Positions 31,281-39,199 are shown, numbered from the stretch's first letter. The stretch is 64,000 nt of DNA from Microbacterium horticulturae (GCF_029094505.1 NZ_CP119108.1:1736001-1800000), one strand, 5' to 3'. Program-made: numbers and translations. The notes: generated from the letters alone by a model not told the origin.

Positions 31281-31300
31281 GCCTCGCTCGCTCAGCGACC
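31281..31300 (-). repeat. Partial inverted copy of the GTTGAGCG repeat
   Basis: On the minus strand GGTCGCTGAGCGAGCGAGGC resembles the beginning of copies 1 and 2 (GGTCGTTGAGCG...). It contains the TGA stop of the phosphoribosyltransferase gene. Confidence 0.55.
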
Positions 31301-31915
31301 GTCCCCCCGCAGCAGCCGCACAACCTCCTCATCCGAGGTCTGGGTGAAGTCGTCGTAATACGCGCCGACGGCCCAGAGCCGCTCCATCGGATGAGCGCAG
31401 ACATACTCGTCGACGCTGCCGGGGTCAGGCCGCCAGTCCGCGGGGGCGACGGGAATCGCGAGCACGATTCCCGCCGCCGCCGCGCGCACGCCGGCCACGG
31501 CGGCACGTGCTGTCGAGCCGGTGGCGATGCCGTCGTCGATCAGGAGCACCGTCCTCCCGTGCAGCAAGGGCGCAGCATCCGGAATCAATCCCTGCCTGTG
31601 CGAGAGCACCGCTCGTTCGCGTTCTTCGATCTGGGCGAGCTCCGCATCATCGACCGCGGCGTGACGCACCGTGCGCCCGTCGATCACCCGCACGCCCTCG
31701 GCGATGGCCCCGAGAGCGACCTCCTCGTGCCCGGGCACTCCGAGCTTGCGCACTGCCACCGCCGTCAGCGACAGCGCGAGCTCGGCGGCGACAGAGGCCG
31801 CGACGACCACACCACCGCGTGCGATCCCCGCGACGACAGCGTGTGAGCCGCGCCACTGTTCGAGGTGGGCGGCGAGGTCACGCCCCGCCTCGGCACGGTC
31901 CGCGAAGAGTGCCAT
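31292..31915 (-). CDS. Phosphoribosyltransferase family protein
   Basis: The product is 207 residues with a type I phosphoribosyltransferase fold. The PRPP-binding motif is VLLIDDGIATGSTARAA near residue 125, and the N-terminal part has VAGIARGGVVVAASVA. The hood between them is short and the base cannot be told. Such stand-alone proteins, often fused with or near erythromycin-esterase or dienelactone-hydrolase domains, are common in actinobacteria. It starts at an ATG 6 nt after a TAGGGT hexamer. Its stop codon lies in an inverted copy of the GTTGAGCG repeat. Confidence 0.83.
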   Translation of the reverse strand: MALFADRAEAGRDLAAHLEQWRGSHAVVAGIARGGVVVAASVAAELALSLTAVAVRKLGVPGHEEVALGAIAEGVRVIDGRTVRHAAVDDAELAQIEERERAVLSHRQGLIPDAAPLLHGRTVLLIDDGIATGSTARAAVAGVRAAAAGIVLAIPVAPADWRPDPGSVDEYVCAHPMERLWAVGAYYDDFTQTSDEEVVRLLRGDGR

Positions 31916-31921
31916 GCCGCC

Positions 31922-31927
31922 ACCCTA
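31922..31927 (-). promoter_or_regulatory. Candidate -10 (TAGGGT), leaderless phosphoribosyltransferase
   Basis: On the minus strand TAGGGT ends six bases before the ATG at 31915. Confidence 0.5.
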
Positions 31928-31956
31928 CGTCGTACGGAAGGCCCGCGGCGCGGTCG

Positions 31957-31962
31957 TAGGCT
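31957..31962 (+). promoter_or_regulatory. Candidate -10 (TAGGCT), leaderless SGNH hydrolase
   Basis: TAGGCT ends six bases before the ATG at 31969. It lies back to back with the minus-strand -10 at 31922-31927, making a compact divergent promoter pair. Confidence 0.55.
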
Positions 31963-31968
31963 TGAGCA

Positions 31969-32724
31969 ATGGCAGCGGTGCGTTTCGTGGCGATCGGAGA
32001 CTCTTTCACCGAAGGTGTGGGCGATGAGTTGCCTGACGGCAACGCCCGCGGCTGGGCCGATCTCGTCGCGCAGGGCTGGGCGAACTCCGCGGGTGAGCCG
32101 ATCGAGTACGCGAACCTCGCCATCCGCGGCAAGCTGATCGGCCCGATCGTCGAGCAGCAGCTCGAGCCGGCGCTCGCGCTGCATCCGACGCACCTGTCGT
32201 TCAACGGCGGCGGCAACGACATGCTGCGGCCGCGGACCTCCATCGACCACGTTGCCGACCTCTTCACGCACGTGCTGCGCAGGTGCGATGAGGAGGGAGT
32301 GAAGCTCATCGCATTATCGGGCGCGAACCCGTCAGGCCAGCTGCCGATGCGTCGCCTGATTCAGCGCCGCGGGGATGAGCTCTCGGCTGCGGTCGCGGCC
32401 CGTCTGGCGTCTCGCCCCGATGTGATCACCGCATGGAACTGGCCCGATCGCGAACTGAGCACGCCGGGATACTGGTCCGCGGATCGGCTCCACATGAACC
32501 CGCGCGGACACCATCGGGTCGCGGCCCGGGTGCTCGCGGCCGTCGGACAGCGACCGCCCGCGGGCTGGTGGTCGCTTCCGGAGCTGTCCGACGCGGGGCC
32601 GAAGGGCGGTGCGTACTACCGGGCGCACGTGCTCCCGTGGATCAAGCGGCGGCTCACTCACACCTCGTCGGGCGACGGCCGCAGCGCGAAGTACGGCGAG
32701 TGGGTCGAGATCACGCCGCAGTGA
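31969..32724 (+). CDS. SGNH/GDSL-type esterase
   Basis: A 251-residue hydrolase. Block I FVAIGDSFTEGVGDE carries the nucleophilic Ser near residue 11, block III is LSFNGGGNDMLRP (Gly/Asn oxyanion residues), and block V is YWSADRLHMNPRGHHRVAARV with the Asp-x-x-His pair. There is no signal peptide, so it is probably a cytosolic esterase or lipase-like enzyme. The substrate is unknown. It is monocistronic, with a leaderless-type promoter. Confidence 0.87.
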   Translation: MAAVRFVAIGDSFTEGVGDELPDGNARGWADLVAQGWANSAGEPIEYANLAIRGKLIGPIVEQQLEPALALHPTHLSFNGGGNDMLRPRTSIDHVADLFTHVLRRCDEEGVKLIALSGANPSGQLPMRRLIQRRGDELSAAVAARLASRPDVITAWNWPDRELSTPGYWSADRLHMNPRGHHRVAARVLAAVGQRPPAGWWSLPELSDAGPKGGAYYRAHVLPWIKRRLTHTSSGDGRSAKYGEWVEITPQ

Positions 32725-32792
32725 CGCGCGCGTCCTGTGAATCGGGGTTGAGTAGCGCCGCCACGACGCCGCGCCACTTCTCACTCAGCGAT

Positions 32793-33530
32793 TCAGGCTA
32801 GCGGCTTCGTCGCCTCGAGGATGTCGGTGGCCATCCACGGCCCGCTCCACCACATGCGCCAGCCGACCGGGCGACGCCGCAGGTCTGCGGCACCCAACTC
32901 GCGCAGCCGTCGCTGGTACTCGCCGACTTTGGAGATGTCGACGACCACGAGGCGCCCGCCGGGAACGAGCACGCGCCAGGCTTCGTCCACGGCCTTCATG
33001 CGCCCCGCCGCGCTCGGGACGTTGTGGATCGACAGACTCGCCGTCACCAGGTCGGCGGATGCGTCGGGGGAGGGGAGCTGCGTCATATCGCCGGTGAGAA
33101 AGGTGATGCGGTCGGCGACGTCGTTCAGGCGCGCGTTGCTCTCGGCCGCCTCGGGGCTGTTTCCCGATTGGTCGACTGAACGCCACAGGTCGAGACCGGT
33201 GACCTGTGCGCGCGGAAACTGCTGGGCAGCCATGATGCTGACCGCACCACGGCCACAGCCCATGTCGAGGACACGCGCCGCTGCCGGGATCTCGCCGAGG
33301 ACTTCGCGCCATACCGTGAACTTGCCGCGGCGAGTGGTGTGCCAGAACAGCCATGCACCGACGAGCATGAGTATCCCGACCACGCCGATGATGATGCCGA
33401 ACCACGGCGAGTTCCACAGCCAGAACGCGCATCCAGAGAGCACGAGGTAGATCACGCCGAAGCCAACCAGCATCCACGACACCCAGGGGGCGTCGACTCC
33501 ATAGTCTCCGAGCGGCCGTGCGCGGTTCAC
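32793..33530 (-). CDS. Membrane-anchored class I SAM-dependent methyltransferase
   Basis: The 245-residue protein starts with two hydrophobic helices (around VSWMLVGFGVIYLVLSGCAF and GIIIGVVGILMLVGAWLF) and then has a Rossmann methyltransferase domain: motif I VLDMGCGRGAVSIMA near residue 90, an acidic loop GDMTQLPSPDASADLV, and the post-motif RVLVPGGRLVVVDI. The membrane anchor suggests a lipid or membrane-bound substrate, but this is an inference. The GTG start is 6 nt from TAGCCT. It follows the MFS gene with a slight overlap of signals. Confidence 0.85.
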   Translation of the reverse strand: MNRARPLGDYGVDAPWVSWMLVGFGVIYLVLSGCAFWLWNSPWFGIIIGVVGILMLVGAWLFWHTTRRGKFTVWREVLGEIPAAARVLDMGCGRGAVSIMAAQQFPRAQVTGLDLWRSVDQSGNSPEAAESNARLNDVADRITFLTGDMTQLPSPDASADLVTASLSIHNVPSAAGRMKAVDEAWRVLVPGGRLVVVDISKVGEYQRRLRELGAADLRRRPVGWRMWWSGPWMATDILEATKPLA

Positions 33531-33534
33531 GCCG

Positions 33535-34872
33535 TCAGGCTACTCCTGTGCTCCCGCGCCTGCGTCGGGGCTCGTCCATGCCGAGCAGAATGCGGGTCCG
33601 CTTGCGCTCGTAGACGATGAAGAACGCGCCGAGGGCCCAGAGCGGCACCTGCGTGAGGAACGCGATGCGGAAGGCGTCGAGACTGTAGGTCGCCGGCGTT
33701 CCCGCACCCTGCAGGTCGAGGGCGGCCCCGATGAGGAAGATCGCGACGAGCCCTGCGACGAAGCCACCGGTGTTCGTGATGCCGGTCGCGGTGCTGAGCC
33801 GGTGGCTGGGATTGTGCGTACGCGCATGGTCGAACGCGATCATGGATGCCGGACCCCCGGTGCCCATCGCGACCGCCAAGACGAACAGCAGCCACAGCGG
33901 AGCCGGTCCCGGCCATGCGATCACAGCCAGCCAGGCCACCATCTGAAACGCGACGGTCGGCAGAACGAGTGCGCGTGAGCGGTGGTTCGGCAGGCGCCCC
34001 GACAGCAGTCCCATCACGGGTCCCAGCGCCATGCCGACCGCGATGTACACCGTCGTGATCACGGCCGCTTCGGCGGGGGTGCGCCCCTCGCCGGCGGTGA
34101 GGAACGGGATGCCCCACAGCATGATGAACGCCGTGCCCGAGAACGGCGTGGTGAAGTGCGACCAGAACGCGAGGCGCGTGCCCGGGTGCGAAAGTGCCGC
34201 ACGCACGCCCACCCGCGTGTCGGCCGCCGACGTCACGACCTGGATCGCTCCGGTGTCGGTGTTCACCGTGACATCCGTCGTCACCGTCGGCGGGTGGTTG
34301 CGCACGACGAGCAGCAAGAGGATCGCGAACAGGACGCAGAGCGCCGCGATCGAGGCGAACGTGATCTCCCACGTGCTGGCGTGCAGAAGAGCCGCGAGCG
34401 GGGCGATCGAGAGGAACTGTCCGGTCAGGCCGACGATTCCGGTGAGCTGCACCATGAGCGAGCTGCGTTGGGCGGGGAACCAGGTGGCCACCACGCGCAG
34501 CACACTCGGGAAGATCGCGGCGTCGCCGGCGCCGATGAGCATTCGAGCACCGATGGCGATGCCCACGTTGGGGGAGAGCGCCATGACCAGTTGCCCGCCG
34601 GCCATCAGAACCATGCCGCTCACGATGATAGGCCGGGTGCCCCAGCGATCCAGCAGAAGTCCGATCGGCAGCTGCATCGCCCCGTAGACCGCGAGCTGCA
34701 GTACGGCGAACATCGAGAGCGTCGAAGCGTCCGCATGGAATCGGTGCGCAGCATCCACTCCCACCGCCCCCAGCGAGGTGCGGTTCATCACCGACAGCAC
34801 ATAGGCGGCGACGGCGACGCCCCAGATCATCCACGCGCGCCAGAGCGATGCAGGAGCAAGCGGCGACGTCAC
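33535..34872 (-). CDS. MFS transporter
   Basis: This 445-residue protein has twelve predicted membrane helices of the major facilitator superfamily. The loop after helix 2 reads GLLLDRWGTRPIIVSGMVLM, a version of the MFS motif A (DxxGxR), and the second half has a related loop GLLSGRLPNHRSRALV. Charged loop residues and the YVLSVMNRTSLGAVG start are like those of MFS proteins in the nitrate/sialate-type group, but the substrate cannot be named. The GTG start lies seven bases after TACCCT. Confidence 0.88.
   Translation of the reverse strand: MTSPLAPASLWRAWMIWGVAVAAYVLSVMNRTSLGAVGVDAAHRFHADASTLSMFAVLQLAVYGAMQLPIGLLLDRWGTRPIIVSGMVLMAGGQLVMALSPNVGIAIGARMLIGAGDAAIFPSVLRVVATWFPAQRSSLMVQLTGIVGLTGQFLSIAPLAALLHASTWEITFASIAALCVLFAILLLLVVRNHPPTVTTDVTVNTDTGAIQVVTSAADTRVGVRAALSHPGTRLAFWSHFTTPFSGTAFIMLWGIPFLTAGEGRTPAEAAVITTVYIAVGMALGPVMGLLSGRLPNHRSRALVLPTVAFQMVAWLAVIAWPGPAPLWLLFVLAVAMGTGGPASMIAFDHARTHNPSHRLSTATGITNTGGFVAGLVAIFLIGAALDLQGAGTPATYSLDAFRIAFLTQVPLWALGAFFIVYERKRTRILLGMDEPRRRRGSTGVA
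33537..33542 (-). promoter_or_regulatory. Candidate -10 (TAGCCT), leaderless methyltransferase
   Basis: On the minus strand TAGCCT ends six bases before the GTG at 33530; its final T is also the first base of the TGA stop of the upstream MFS gene. Confidence 0.5.
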
Positions 34873-34879
34873 GGATTCA

Positions 34880-34885
34880 AGGGTA
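34880..34885 (-). promoter_or_regulatory. Candidate -10 (TACCCT), leaderless MFS gene
   Basis: On the minus strand TACCCT ends seven bases before the GTG at 34872. Confidence 0.5.
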
Positions 34886-34908
34886 GCTCGCGCCGCGACC
34901 GCCGAACG

Positions 34909-35415
34909 TCAGTGGTGGATGAGCACCTTGAGCAGGATGAGCACGATGCCGAAGGCGCCGCTGATGGCGGCGCCGAGCACGCGTGTCCAGAACGAGGCGG
35001 AATGCGCGGCCGCCATCAGCCAGCCGTCGATGATCAGCAGAAGAGCCGTGATGCCGAGGGCGAACCACACAGCGGTCTCGGGCTCGACGATGCCGGTCGC
35101 ACCGAGCATCAGGACGGCAAGCGGAGGCACCGCGACGACGAGCAACCCGACAGAGTGCCGCGCGGCACCCCAGAGCGACCGGGGAATCGTCGAGCTCCGG
35201 CCATCGGCCAGCCGCGACAGCGTTCCCGCGTACACGTGTGCGGCGAAGAAGACGAGCACCGTCACTAGCACGGTGAGCATGGTGTCCCAGGCCTCGTCGC
35301 TGTTCTCCGATCCGACGATGATCATGCCCGCCACGAGGATCAGCCCGTAGACGGCCTCCTCCGAGACGAGAAGACCGCCCAGACGGGTCTGCGCGCGCAC
35401 AGTACGTTCGGCCAT
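34909..35415 (-). CDS. Hypothetical four-helix membrane protein
   Basis: The 168-residue product begins MAERTVRAQTRLGGLLVSEE and has four hydrophobic helices (VYGLILVAGMIIVG; TMLTVLVTVLVFFAAHVYAG; SVGLLVVAVPPLAVLMLGAT; and ALGITALLLIIDGWLMAAAH) plus a C-terminal hydrophobic stretch. No recognised enzymatic motif is seen. It lies alone on the minus strand upstream of the MFS gene. A CATGCT hexamer lies six bases before the ATG. The codon use looks coding (G/C third positions). Confidence 0.7.
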   Translation of the reverse strand: MAERTVRAQTRLGGLLVSEEAVYGLILVAGMIIVGSENSDEAWDTMLTVLVTVLVFFAAHVYAGTLSRLADGRSSTIPRSLWGAARHSVGLLVVAVPPLAVLMLGATGIVEPETAVWFALGITALLLIIDGWLMAAAHSASFWTRVLGAAISGAFGIVLILLKVLIHH

Positions 35416-35439
35416 CTGTCCAGCATGGCACCGCGCGTG

Positions 35440-35931
35440 TCAGGCGTTGTCGCGGATGTCTCGCGCGAAGTTCAGGACGTTGTCGTGCAGCGCCTCGATG
35501 CGACGCTGCCGCGCGGCATCCCGATCGAATCCGGGGTAGGCGAGCGGCGGCAGCTTGCGCACGTTGCGTTGGCACTCGAAGCGGGCGCACACGAGCGTAC
35601 CGACCGTGTCGCCGTTGCGGCCGGCTCGGCCGGCGCGCTTCGCGCTGAAGAAGACGACGTCGTTGGGGAGTGTGACGTCTTCGCACCACGAGCATTGCGG
35701 ACGGGTACGGGCGCGCTGTTCGGATTCGCGGAGCAGGATGCCGACGGGCGCCCCGTCGACGGGGACGACGACGTATCCCTGCAGGGCGTACTTCGCGTCG
35801 CGCCACCCGAGGAAGTCGAGTTCTTCCCAATCGAGCTGTCCGAAGTCGTCAGGCAGGGTCAGGCTGTTGCGCTCGCGTTGCGAGGCGTTGACGAAGGACG
35901 CACGGAGGTCCTTCTCGGTGAGGGTATGCAT
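35440..35931 (-). CDS. FBP (FusB/EF-G-binding-like) zinc-finger protein
   Basis: The product is 163 residues. The C-terminal half contains the treble-clef zinc finger typical of the FBP_C/FusB family: CSWCEDVTLPNDVVFFSAKR, then AGRAGRNGDTVGTLVC, FECQ and NVR. FusB binds elongation factor G and releases it from fusidic acid-stalled ribosomes; actinobacterial FBP proteins are homologous but their effect is less clear. No Shine-Dalgarno sequence is obvious before the ATG. The 160 nt upstream (35932-36092) hold nothing recognisable. Confidence 0.85.
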   Translation of the reverse strand: MHTLTEKDLRASFVNASQRERNSLTLPDDFGQLDWEELDFLGWRDAKYALQGYVVVPVDGAPVGILLRESEQRARTRPQCSWCEDVTLPNDVVFFSAKRAGRAGRNGDTVGTLVCARFECQRNVRKLPPLAYPGFDRDAARQRRIEALHDNVLNFARDIRDNA

Positions 35932-36092
35932 GAGGAAGGTCTTTCTGTCGATGGTGTGGAGGTACGAGTCGCGGCGCTCATCGCGTGAACGAGAGCAATG
36001 CGGAGCGTGGTCATCTCGTGCCGGCGCAGAGCGCGCCGACGACCTCCAGACGTCCCTGCGGACGATTCATCGAACAAGACACGGCCGCGAGT

Positions 36093-36854
36093 CTACGCCC
36101 GGGGGAGTGGGCGGAGCCTGAACACCAGGATCCCGAGGTAGCGATTCATCCACTCCTGCTTGTGGGGAAACCGTCGCGCGTCGGCTTCTGAGAGCTGCGG
36201 TTCGATCGCCTTCTCCACCCAGAGGCCGGCGGCGCTGAAGGTGTTGAGCAGGTCAGAGATCGTGTAAGTGCGCTTGGTGAGCGTTATGTCGTCGTTCCAG
36301 CCACTGCGGTACGTGTGCGGCGATGTCGCGAAGTACTCTTCGCCGAGCGATGTGCCGTTCGCTTCGGTGCGCTCGACCGCGTAGCGGATGGGCTGCGTGC
36401 GCGTGAGGAGGATGAACCCGTCCTTGGCCAGCAGCTCGCGCGCCTGGCGCAGCGTCTCGATTGGATCGGTCGCGTAGCCGAACGATTGCAGAAGGAGGAT
36501 CCGGTCGAACGTACGGCCCGCTACCTCTGAGATGTCGATGGGCCGTGAAAGGTCACCCTGCACGAGCCGCAGGTGCGGAGTGGATGCCGCGACGAAGTCA
36601 CCGCTGATGTCGACACCGACGCCGGCGGCCGCGCCGTCGGCCATGAGCTCCGCGAGCTTGGTGCCGTTGCCGCAGCCGAGGTCGAGCACCGAGAGACCGG
36701 TGACATCGCCGAGCATCTCGCGCTGCGCGGGCCATTCGACGAGCCGATCGAGGGAGTCCTGCCGCCCGCGGGCGCGCTCATAATCGGCAGCGAGTCGCGT
36801 CCAGGTGCCCTCGGCGTCGCGGCCGGTGTCGAGATGTGTGTCGGCGGCTGTCAT
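36093..36854 (-). CDS. Class I SAM-dependent methyltransferase
   Basis: A 253-residue enzyme with motif I VLDLGCGNGTKLAELM near residue 55, an acidic second motif (GVGVDISGDFVAAS), motif IV RTFDRILLLQSFGYA and post-motif LLAKDGFILLTRTQPIR. A C-terminal segment (FSAAGLWVEKAIEPQLSEAD) follows the pattern of methyltransferases on small molecules. The substrate is not evident. Start chosen at the ATG six bases after TAACCT. It diverges from the small membrane protein at 36950. Confidence 0.85.
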   Translation of the reverse strand: MTAADTHLDTGRDAEGTWTRLAADYERARGRQDSLDRLVEWPAQREMLGDVTGLSVLDLGCGNGTKLAELMADGAAAGVGVDISGDFVAASTPHLRLVQGDLSRPIDISEVAGRTFDRILLLQSFGYATDPIETLRQARELLAKDGFILLTRTQPIRYAVERTEANGTSLGEEYFATSPHTYRSGWNDDITLTKRTYTISDLLNTFSAAGLWVEKAIEPQLSEADARRFPHKQEWMNRYLGILVFRLRPLPRA

Positions 36855-36860
36855 ACGGAA

Positions 36861-36866
36861 AGGTTA
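36861..36866 (-). promoter_or_regulatory. Candidate -10 (TAACCT), leaderless methyltransferase
   Basis: On the minus strand TAACCT ends six bases before the ATG at 36854. Confidence 0.5.
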
Positions 36867-36949
36867 GCGGCGGGGTGAGGGCAGCGACGTCGCTCGAGCG
36901 CGCCGCTGGAGCGATTGTCCTTTCGCGTTTGAGATGCCACACTGCGCTC

Positions 36950-37234
36950 ATGAGTACAACGGCTAAGACACCTGCAACGACGGAGATCGTGTCGACCGGT
37001 GTCGGGTTGAATCCCTGGGCCACCGCACTCGTCACCGTGGGAGGACTCGCCTGGTTGGTCTCCTTCATGCTCTGGCTGGTGCACTCTCCGGTCACTGATG
37101 ACCTCGGCTACGACGTGGCCACTGCCACGGCGCTCACCGAGTGGATCAAGACGCTGATCGTCGTCGGTGGCGTCGCGTTCGTCGGAGCGATCACGATCGC
37201 CGGGGTCCGACACGAGCTGCAGGTGCATCGGTAG
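36950..37234 (+). CDS. Small two-helix membrane protein, unknown
   Basis: The ATG at 36950 gives 94 residues with two transmembrane helices (ATALVTVGGLAWLVSFMLWL and TLIVVGGVAFVGAITIAGV) linked by a short polar loop HSPVTDDLGYDVATATALT. No family is recognised. The open frame extends further upstream, but that part lies in the divergent promoter region. The hexamer CACACT ends six bases before the ATG, so it may be leaderless. Coding character is moderate. Confidence 0.6.
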   Translation: MSTTAKTPATTEIVSTGVGLNPWATALVTVGGLAWLVSFMLWLVHSPVTDDLGYDVATATALTEWIKTLIVVGGVAFVGAITIAGVRHELQVHR

Positions 37235-37265
37235 AAATCTGGTTGGGCGAGCAGGGAGTGCTCAG

Positions 37266-37271
37266 TAGCCT
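37266..37271 (+). promoter_or_regulatory. Candidate -10 (TAGCCT), leaderless GNAT gene
   Basis: TAGCCT ends six bases before the ATG at 37278, with no Shine-Dalgarno sequence. Confidence 0.55.
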
Positions 37272-37277
37272 CGACGC

Positions 37278-37940
37278 ATGGACCTCGCTGATGTCTGGCC
37301 GCTTTTCGCGCTCGAGCTTGAGACGCCGCGGGTGCTCATGCGCCCGGTTCGTGACGAGGATCTGCCGGGGCTCGCGCAGGCCGCACTCGATGGTGTGCAC
37401 GACCCGGGCCGCACACCGTTCGGTGTTCCGTGGACCGACGCCCCGCCCGAAGACCTCGTGCGCAATCTCGCGACCTTCCAGTGGTCGCTCCGCGAGCGGG
37501 TGAGCCCGCAGTCATGGGTCGTGCCTTTCGGCGTCCACGTCGACGGACGGATCGTGGGGTGTCAGGATCTCTCCGCACACGACTTCGCGAACAGACGGAC
37601 GGTGCAGTCCGGTTCCTGGCTCACGCAGAGTGCACAGGGGAAAGGCATCGGCACGGAGATGCGGGCCGCGCTGCTGCTGTTCGCCTTCGACACGCTGGGA
37701 GCGGAGTGGGCCGAGTCGAGCGCCGCGGACTGGAACGCGGCATCCCTCGCGGTCTCTCGCAAACTCGGATACACGCCCAATGGCACCACACGCGTTTCGC
37801 CGCGGCCGGGGGAGCCCGTCGACGAGCTGCGGGTGCGTCTCGCGAAAGACTCATTCGTCCGACCCGGGTGGCGGTTGAAGGCCAGAGGGGCCGATCGAGC
37901 CCTCGCGCAGCTTGGCATTCCGATGGGCCGCGTCGGCTGA
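37278..37940 (+). CDS. GNAT family N-acetyltransferase (RimJ/RimL-like)
   Basis: The product is 220 residues. The opening LELETPRVLMRPVRDEDLPG is the typical beta-strand start of RimL-type acetyltransferases. The acetyl-CoA-binding motif A is SGSWLTQSAQGKGIGTEMRA (near residue 115), followed by the AEWAESSAADWNAASLAVSR helix and the RKLGYTPNGT strand. Proteins of this subtype acetylate N-termini or small molecules; the substrate here is not known. Upstream lies a small membrane protein and downstream a possible gene remnant. Confidence 0.86.
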   Translation: MDLADVWPLFALELETPRVLMRPVRDEDLPGLAQAALDGVHDPGRTPFGVPWTDAPPEDLVRNLATFQWSLRERVSPQSWVVPFGVHVDGRIVGCQDLSAHDFANRRTVQSGSWLTQSAQGKGIGTEMRAALLLFAFDTLGAEWAESSAADWNAASLAVSRKLGYTPNGTTRVSPRPGEPVDELRVRLAKDSFVRPGWRLKARGADRALAQLGIPMGRVG

Positions 37941-37965
37941 ACACCGCAGGTGAGGGAGAACCGGG

Positions 37966-38019
37966 ATGCCGCAGCTGCGGGAGATCTCGCCCGGCGTGCT
38001 CGTCGCCACGAGCGGCTCG
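37966..38019 (+). pseudogene. Possible 5' remnant of an MBL-fold hydrolase gene
   Basis: An ATG at 37966 opens MPQLREISPGVLVATS, which looks like the N-terminus of actinobacterial metallo-beta-lactamase-fold hydrolases (xLxEIAPGVxVATS). The resemblance ends after about 16-18 codons and no HxHxDH motif follows. The convergent methyltransferase ends at 38048. It may be the scar of a deletion. The call rests on one short match and could be chance. Confidence 0.3.
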
Positions 38020-38047
38020 TGGGGGAGTGCCACGCGAGCTGAGAGGG

Positions 38048-38821
38048 TTACGGACGCGACACGATCAGGCGCAGCGACCCGTCGAAAGTCTGTGCCGTCC
38101 GAAGCCGGCCGTGCCGGGCATCCCACGTCCCATCCTCGAGGTCCGAGCGCAGGGTGTTCTCGAATCGTTCGCTGATCTCGGGTGAGACGAAGCTCCATGC
38201 GGAGTTCGCTCGGCGGGCACCGGGGTCGAGCAGCGCCTCGGGGCGACCGTAGTACGCCTCACCGAAGCCGTCCGTGCAGTCGAGGGGGATGGGAACTTCG
38301 TCGACCTCGATGGCGCTCCCGAGTGCGTCGGCGATGCGCTCGATGCTTGGATATCGGTCCGCCTCGGTCTCGATGACCTCGGGCGCGTACTCGCTGAGCC
38401 AGAAGCGGTTGAGGGCGGTGGGGTCGCAGGTCAGCACGACGACGGGCCCGCGTGTCACCCGCCGCAGTTCGCCGAGCCCCGCGGCCAGGTCGCGCCACTG
38501 ATGCACGGTGAACGATGCGAGCGCGGCGTCGAAGGCGTCGTCGGGGAAGGGAAGTGCCTCAGCCCTCGCGTCGATGGCCGTGGCCAGATGGGCCGGTCGT
38601 TGCGCGCGCATGGCTGCACTCGGTTCGATCGGGGTGACCCCGCGGCCTGTGGGCTCATAGGAGCCGGCCCCGGCGCCCACGTTGATGAGAGTGCGGCTGT
38701 CGCCCAGGGCCTCTCGTATCGCTGCGTAGATGCGCGGGTCGGGGCGGCGGTATCGCGTGTATCCGTCGCCGATGACGCCGTAGTCGGCGTCACCCGCGCT
38801 GCCGTCGGGGTTCGTAGCCAC
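38048..38821 (-). CDS. Class I SAM-dependent methyltransferase (UbiE-like)
   Basis: The 257-residue protein starts MATNPDGSAGDADYGVIGDG and then YTRYRRPDPRIYAAIREALG, the common opening of UbiE-like enzymes. Motif I is degenerate (LINVGAGAGSYEPTGR), followed by VTPIEPSAAMRAQRP, FDAALASFTVHQWRDL and RVTRGPVVVLTCD. The N-terminal and middle features match a widespread actinobacterial family of unknown substrate. The GTG start is six bases after TAGCGT, whose TAG is the stop codon of the upstream gene. Confidence 0.85.
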   Translation of the reverse strand: MATNPDGSAGDADYGVIGDGYTRYRRPDPRIYAAIREALGDSRTLINVGAGAGSYEPTGRGVTPIEPSAAMRAQRPAHLATAIDARAEALPFPDDAFDAALASFTVHQWRDLAAGLGELRRVTRGPVVVLTCDPTALNRFWLSEYAPEVIETEADRYPSIERIADALGSAIEVDEVPIPLDCTDGFGEAYYGRPEALLDPGARRANSAWSFVSPEISERFENTLRSDLEDGTWDARHGRLRTAQTFDGSLRLIVSRP

Positions 38822-38827
38822 GCTCTG

Positions 38828-38833
38828 ACGCTA
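38828..38833 (-). promoter_or_regulatory. Candidate -10 (TAGCGT), leaderless methyltransferase
   Basis: On the minus strand TAGCGT ends six bases before the GTG at 38821, and its TAG is the stop codon of the preceding small membrane protein gene. Confidence 0.5.
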
Positions 38834-39199
38834 GCAGCGCGGCGGGGCCGGATCAGGCGAGTCGCTTGTCCCATCGAGCCTCAATAGGTCCACATCGGGC
38901 GGGCCAGTGATCTGTGACGTCGCGTCTGCGGAGGGGGAGTAGTACGTCGGGGGAGTCTGCCCCGAGTAGATCGACTGCACCGGCTCCTGGCCGGTCAGTA
39001 TCTCGGCCGACCGCGAGCGCGGTGGCCAACGGCGCATGCGCCACCATCGGACGATGAGTCCTACTGCCAGTAACCCGTAGAAACCCCACGCGAGCCACGT
39101 CAGCCAAGCGGCCGTCGTGAACGTGGCCCACCACAGGAGACCGAATCCGCCGATCAACGCGCAAACGATGAGGAGACGACGGATGCTGCGGCTCACCAC
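38831..39199 (-). CDS. Hypothetical small membrane protein
   Basis: The 122-residue product has two hydrophobic helices near its N-terminus (RLLIVCALIGGFGLLWWATF and WLAWGFYGLLAVGLIVRWW) and a polar, Pro/Ser/Thr-rich tail with no recognised domain. Its start overlaps the end of the cupin gene by 7 nt, so the two may be co-translated. The tail is poorly structured in appearance, and the gene might be lineage-specific. Confidence 0.6.
   Translation of the reverse strand: MVSRSIRRLLIVCALIGGFGLLWWATFTTAAWLTWLAWGFYGLLAVGLIVRWWRMRRWPPRSRSAEILTGQEPVQSIYSGQTPPTYYSPSADATSQITGPPDVDLLRLDGTSDSPDPAPPRC

Noticed and set aside
31204..31300. Repeats read as a CRISPR or an intrinsic terminator
   Set aside because: Only two direct copies with a 15-base gap, no cas genes; and the repeat units do not form a stable hairpin with a U-tract.
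33982..35268. 428-codon plus-strand frame opposite the MFS and membrane-protein genes
   Set aside because: Its translation is rich in Arg/His/Asp/Gln without domains, and the minus-strand genes have clear hydrophobic helices and promoters.
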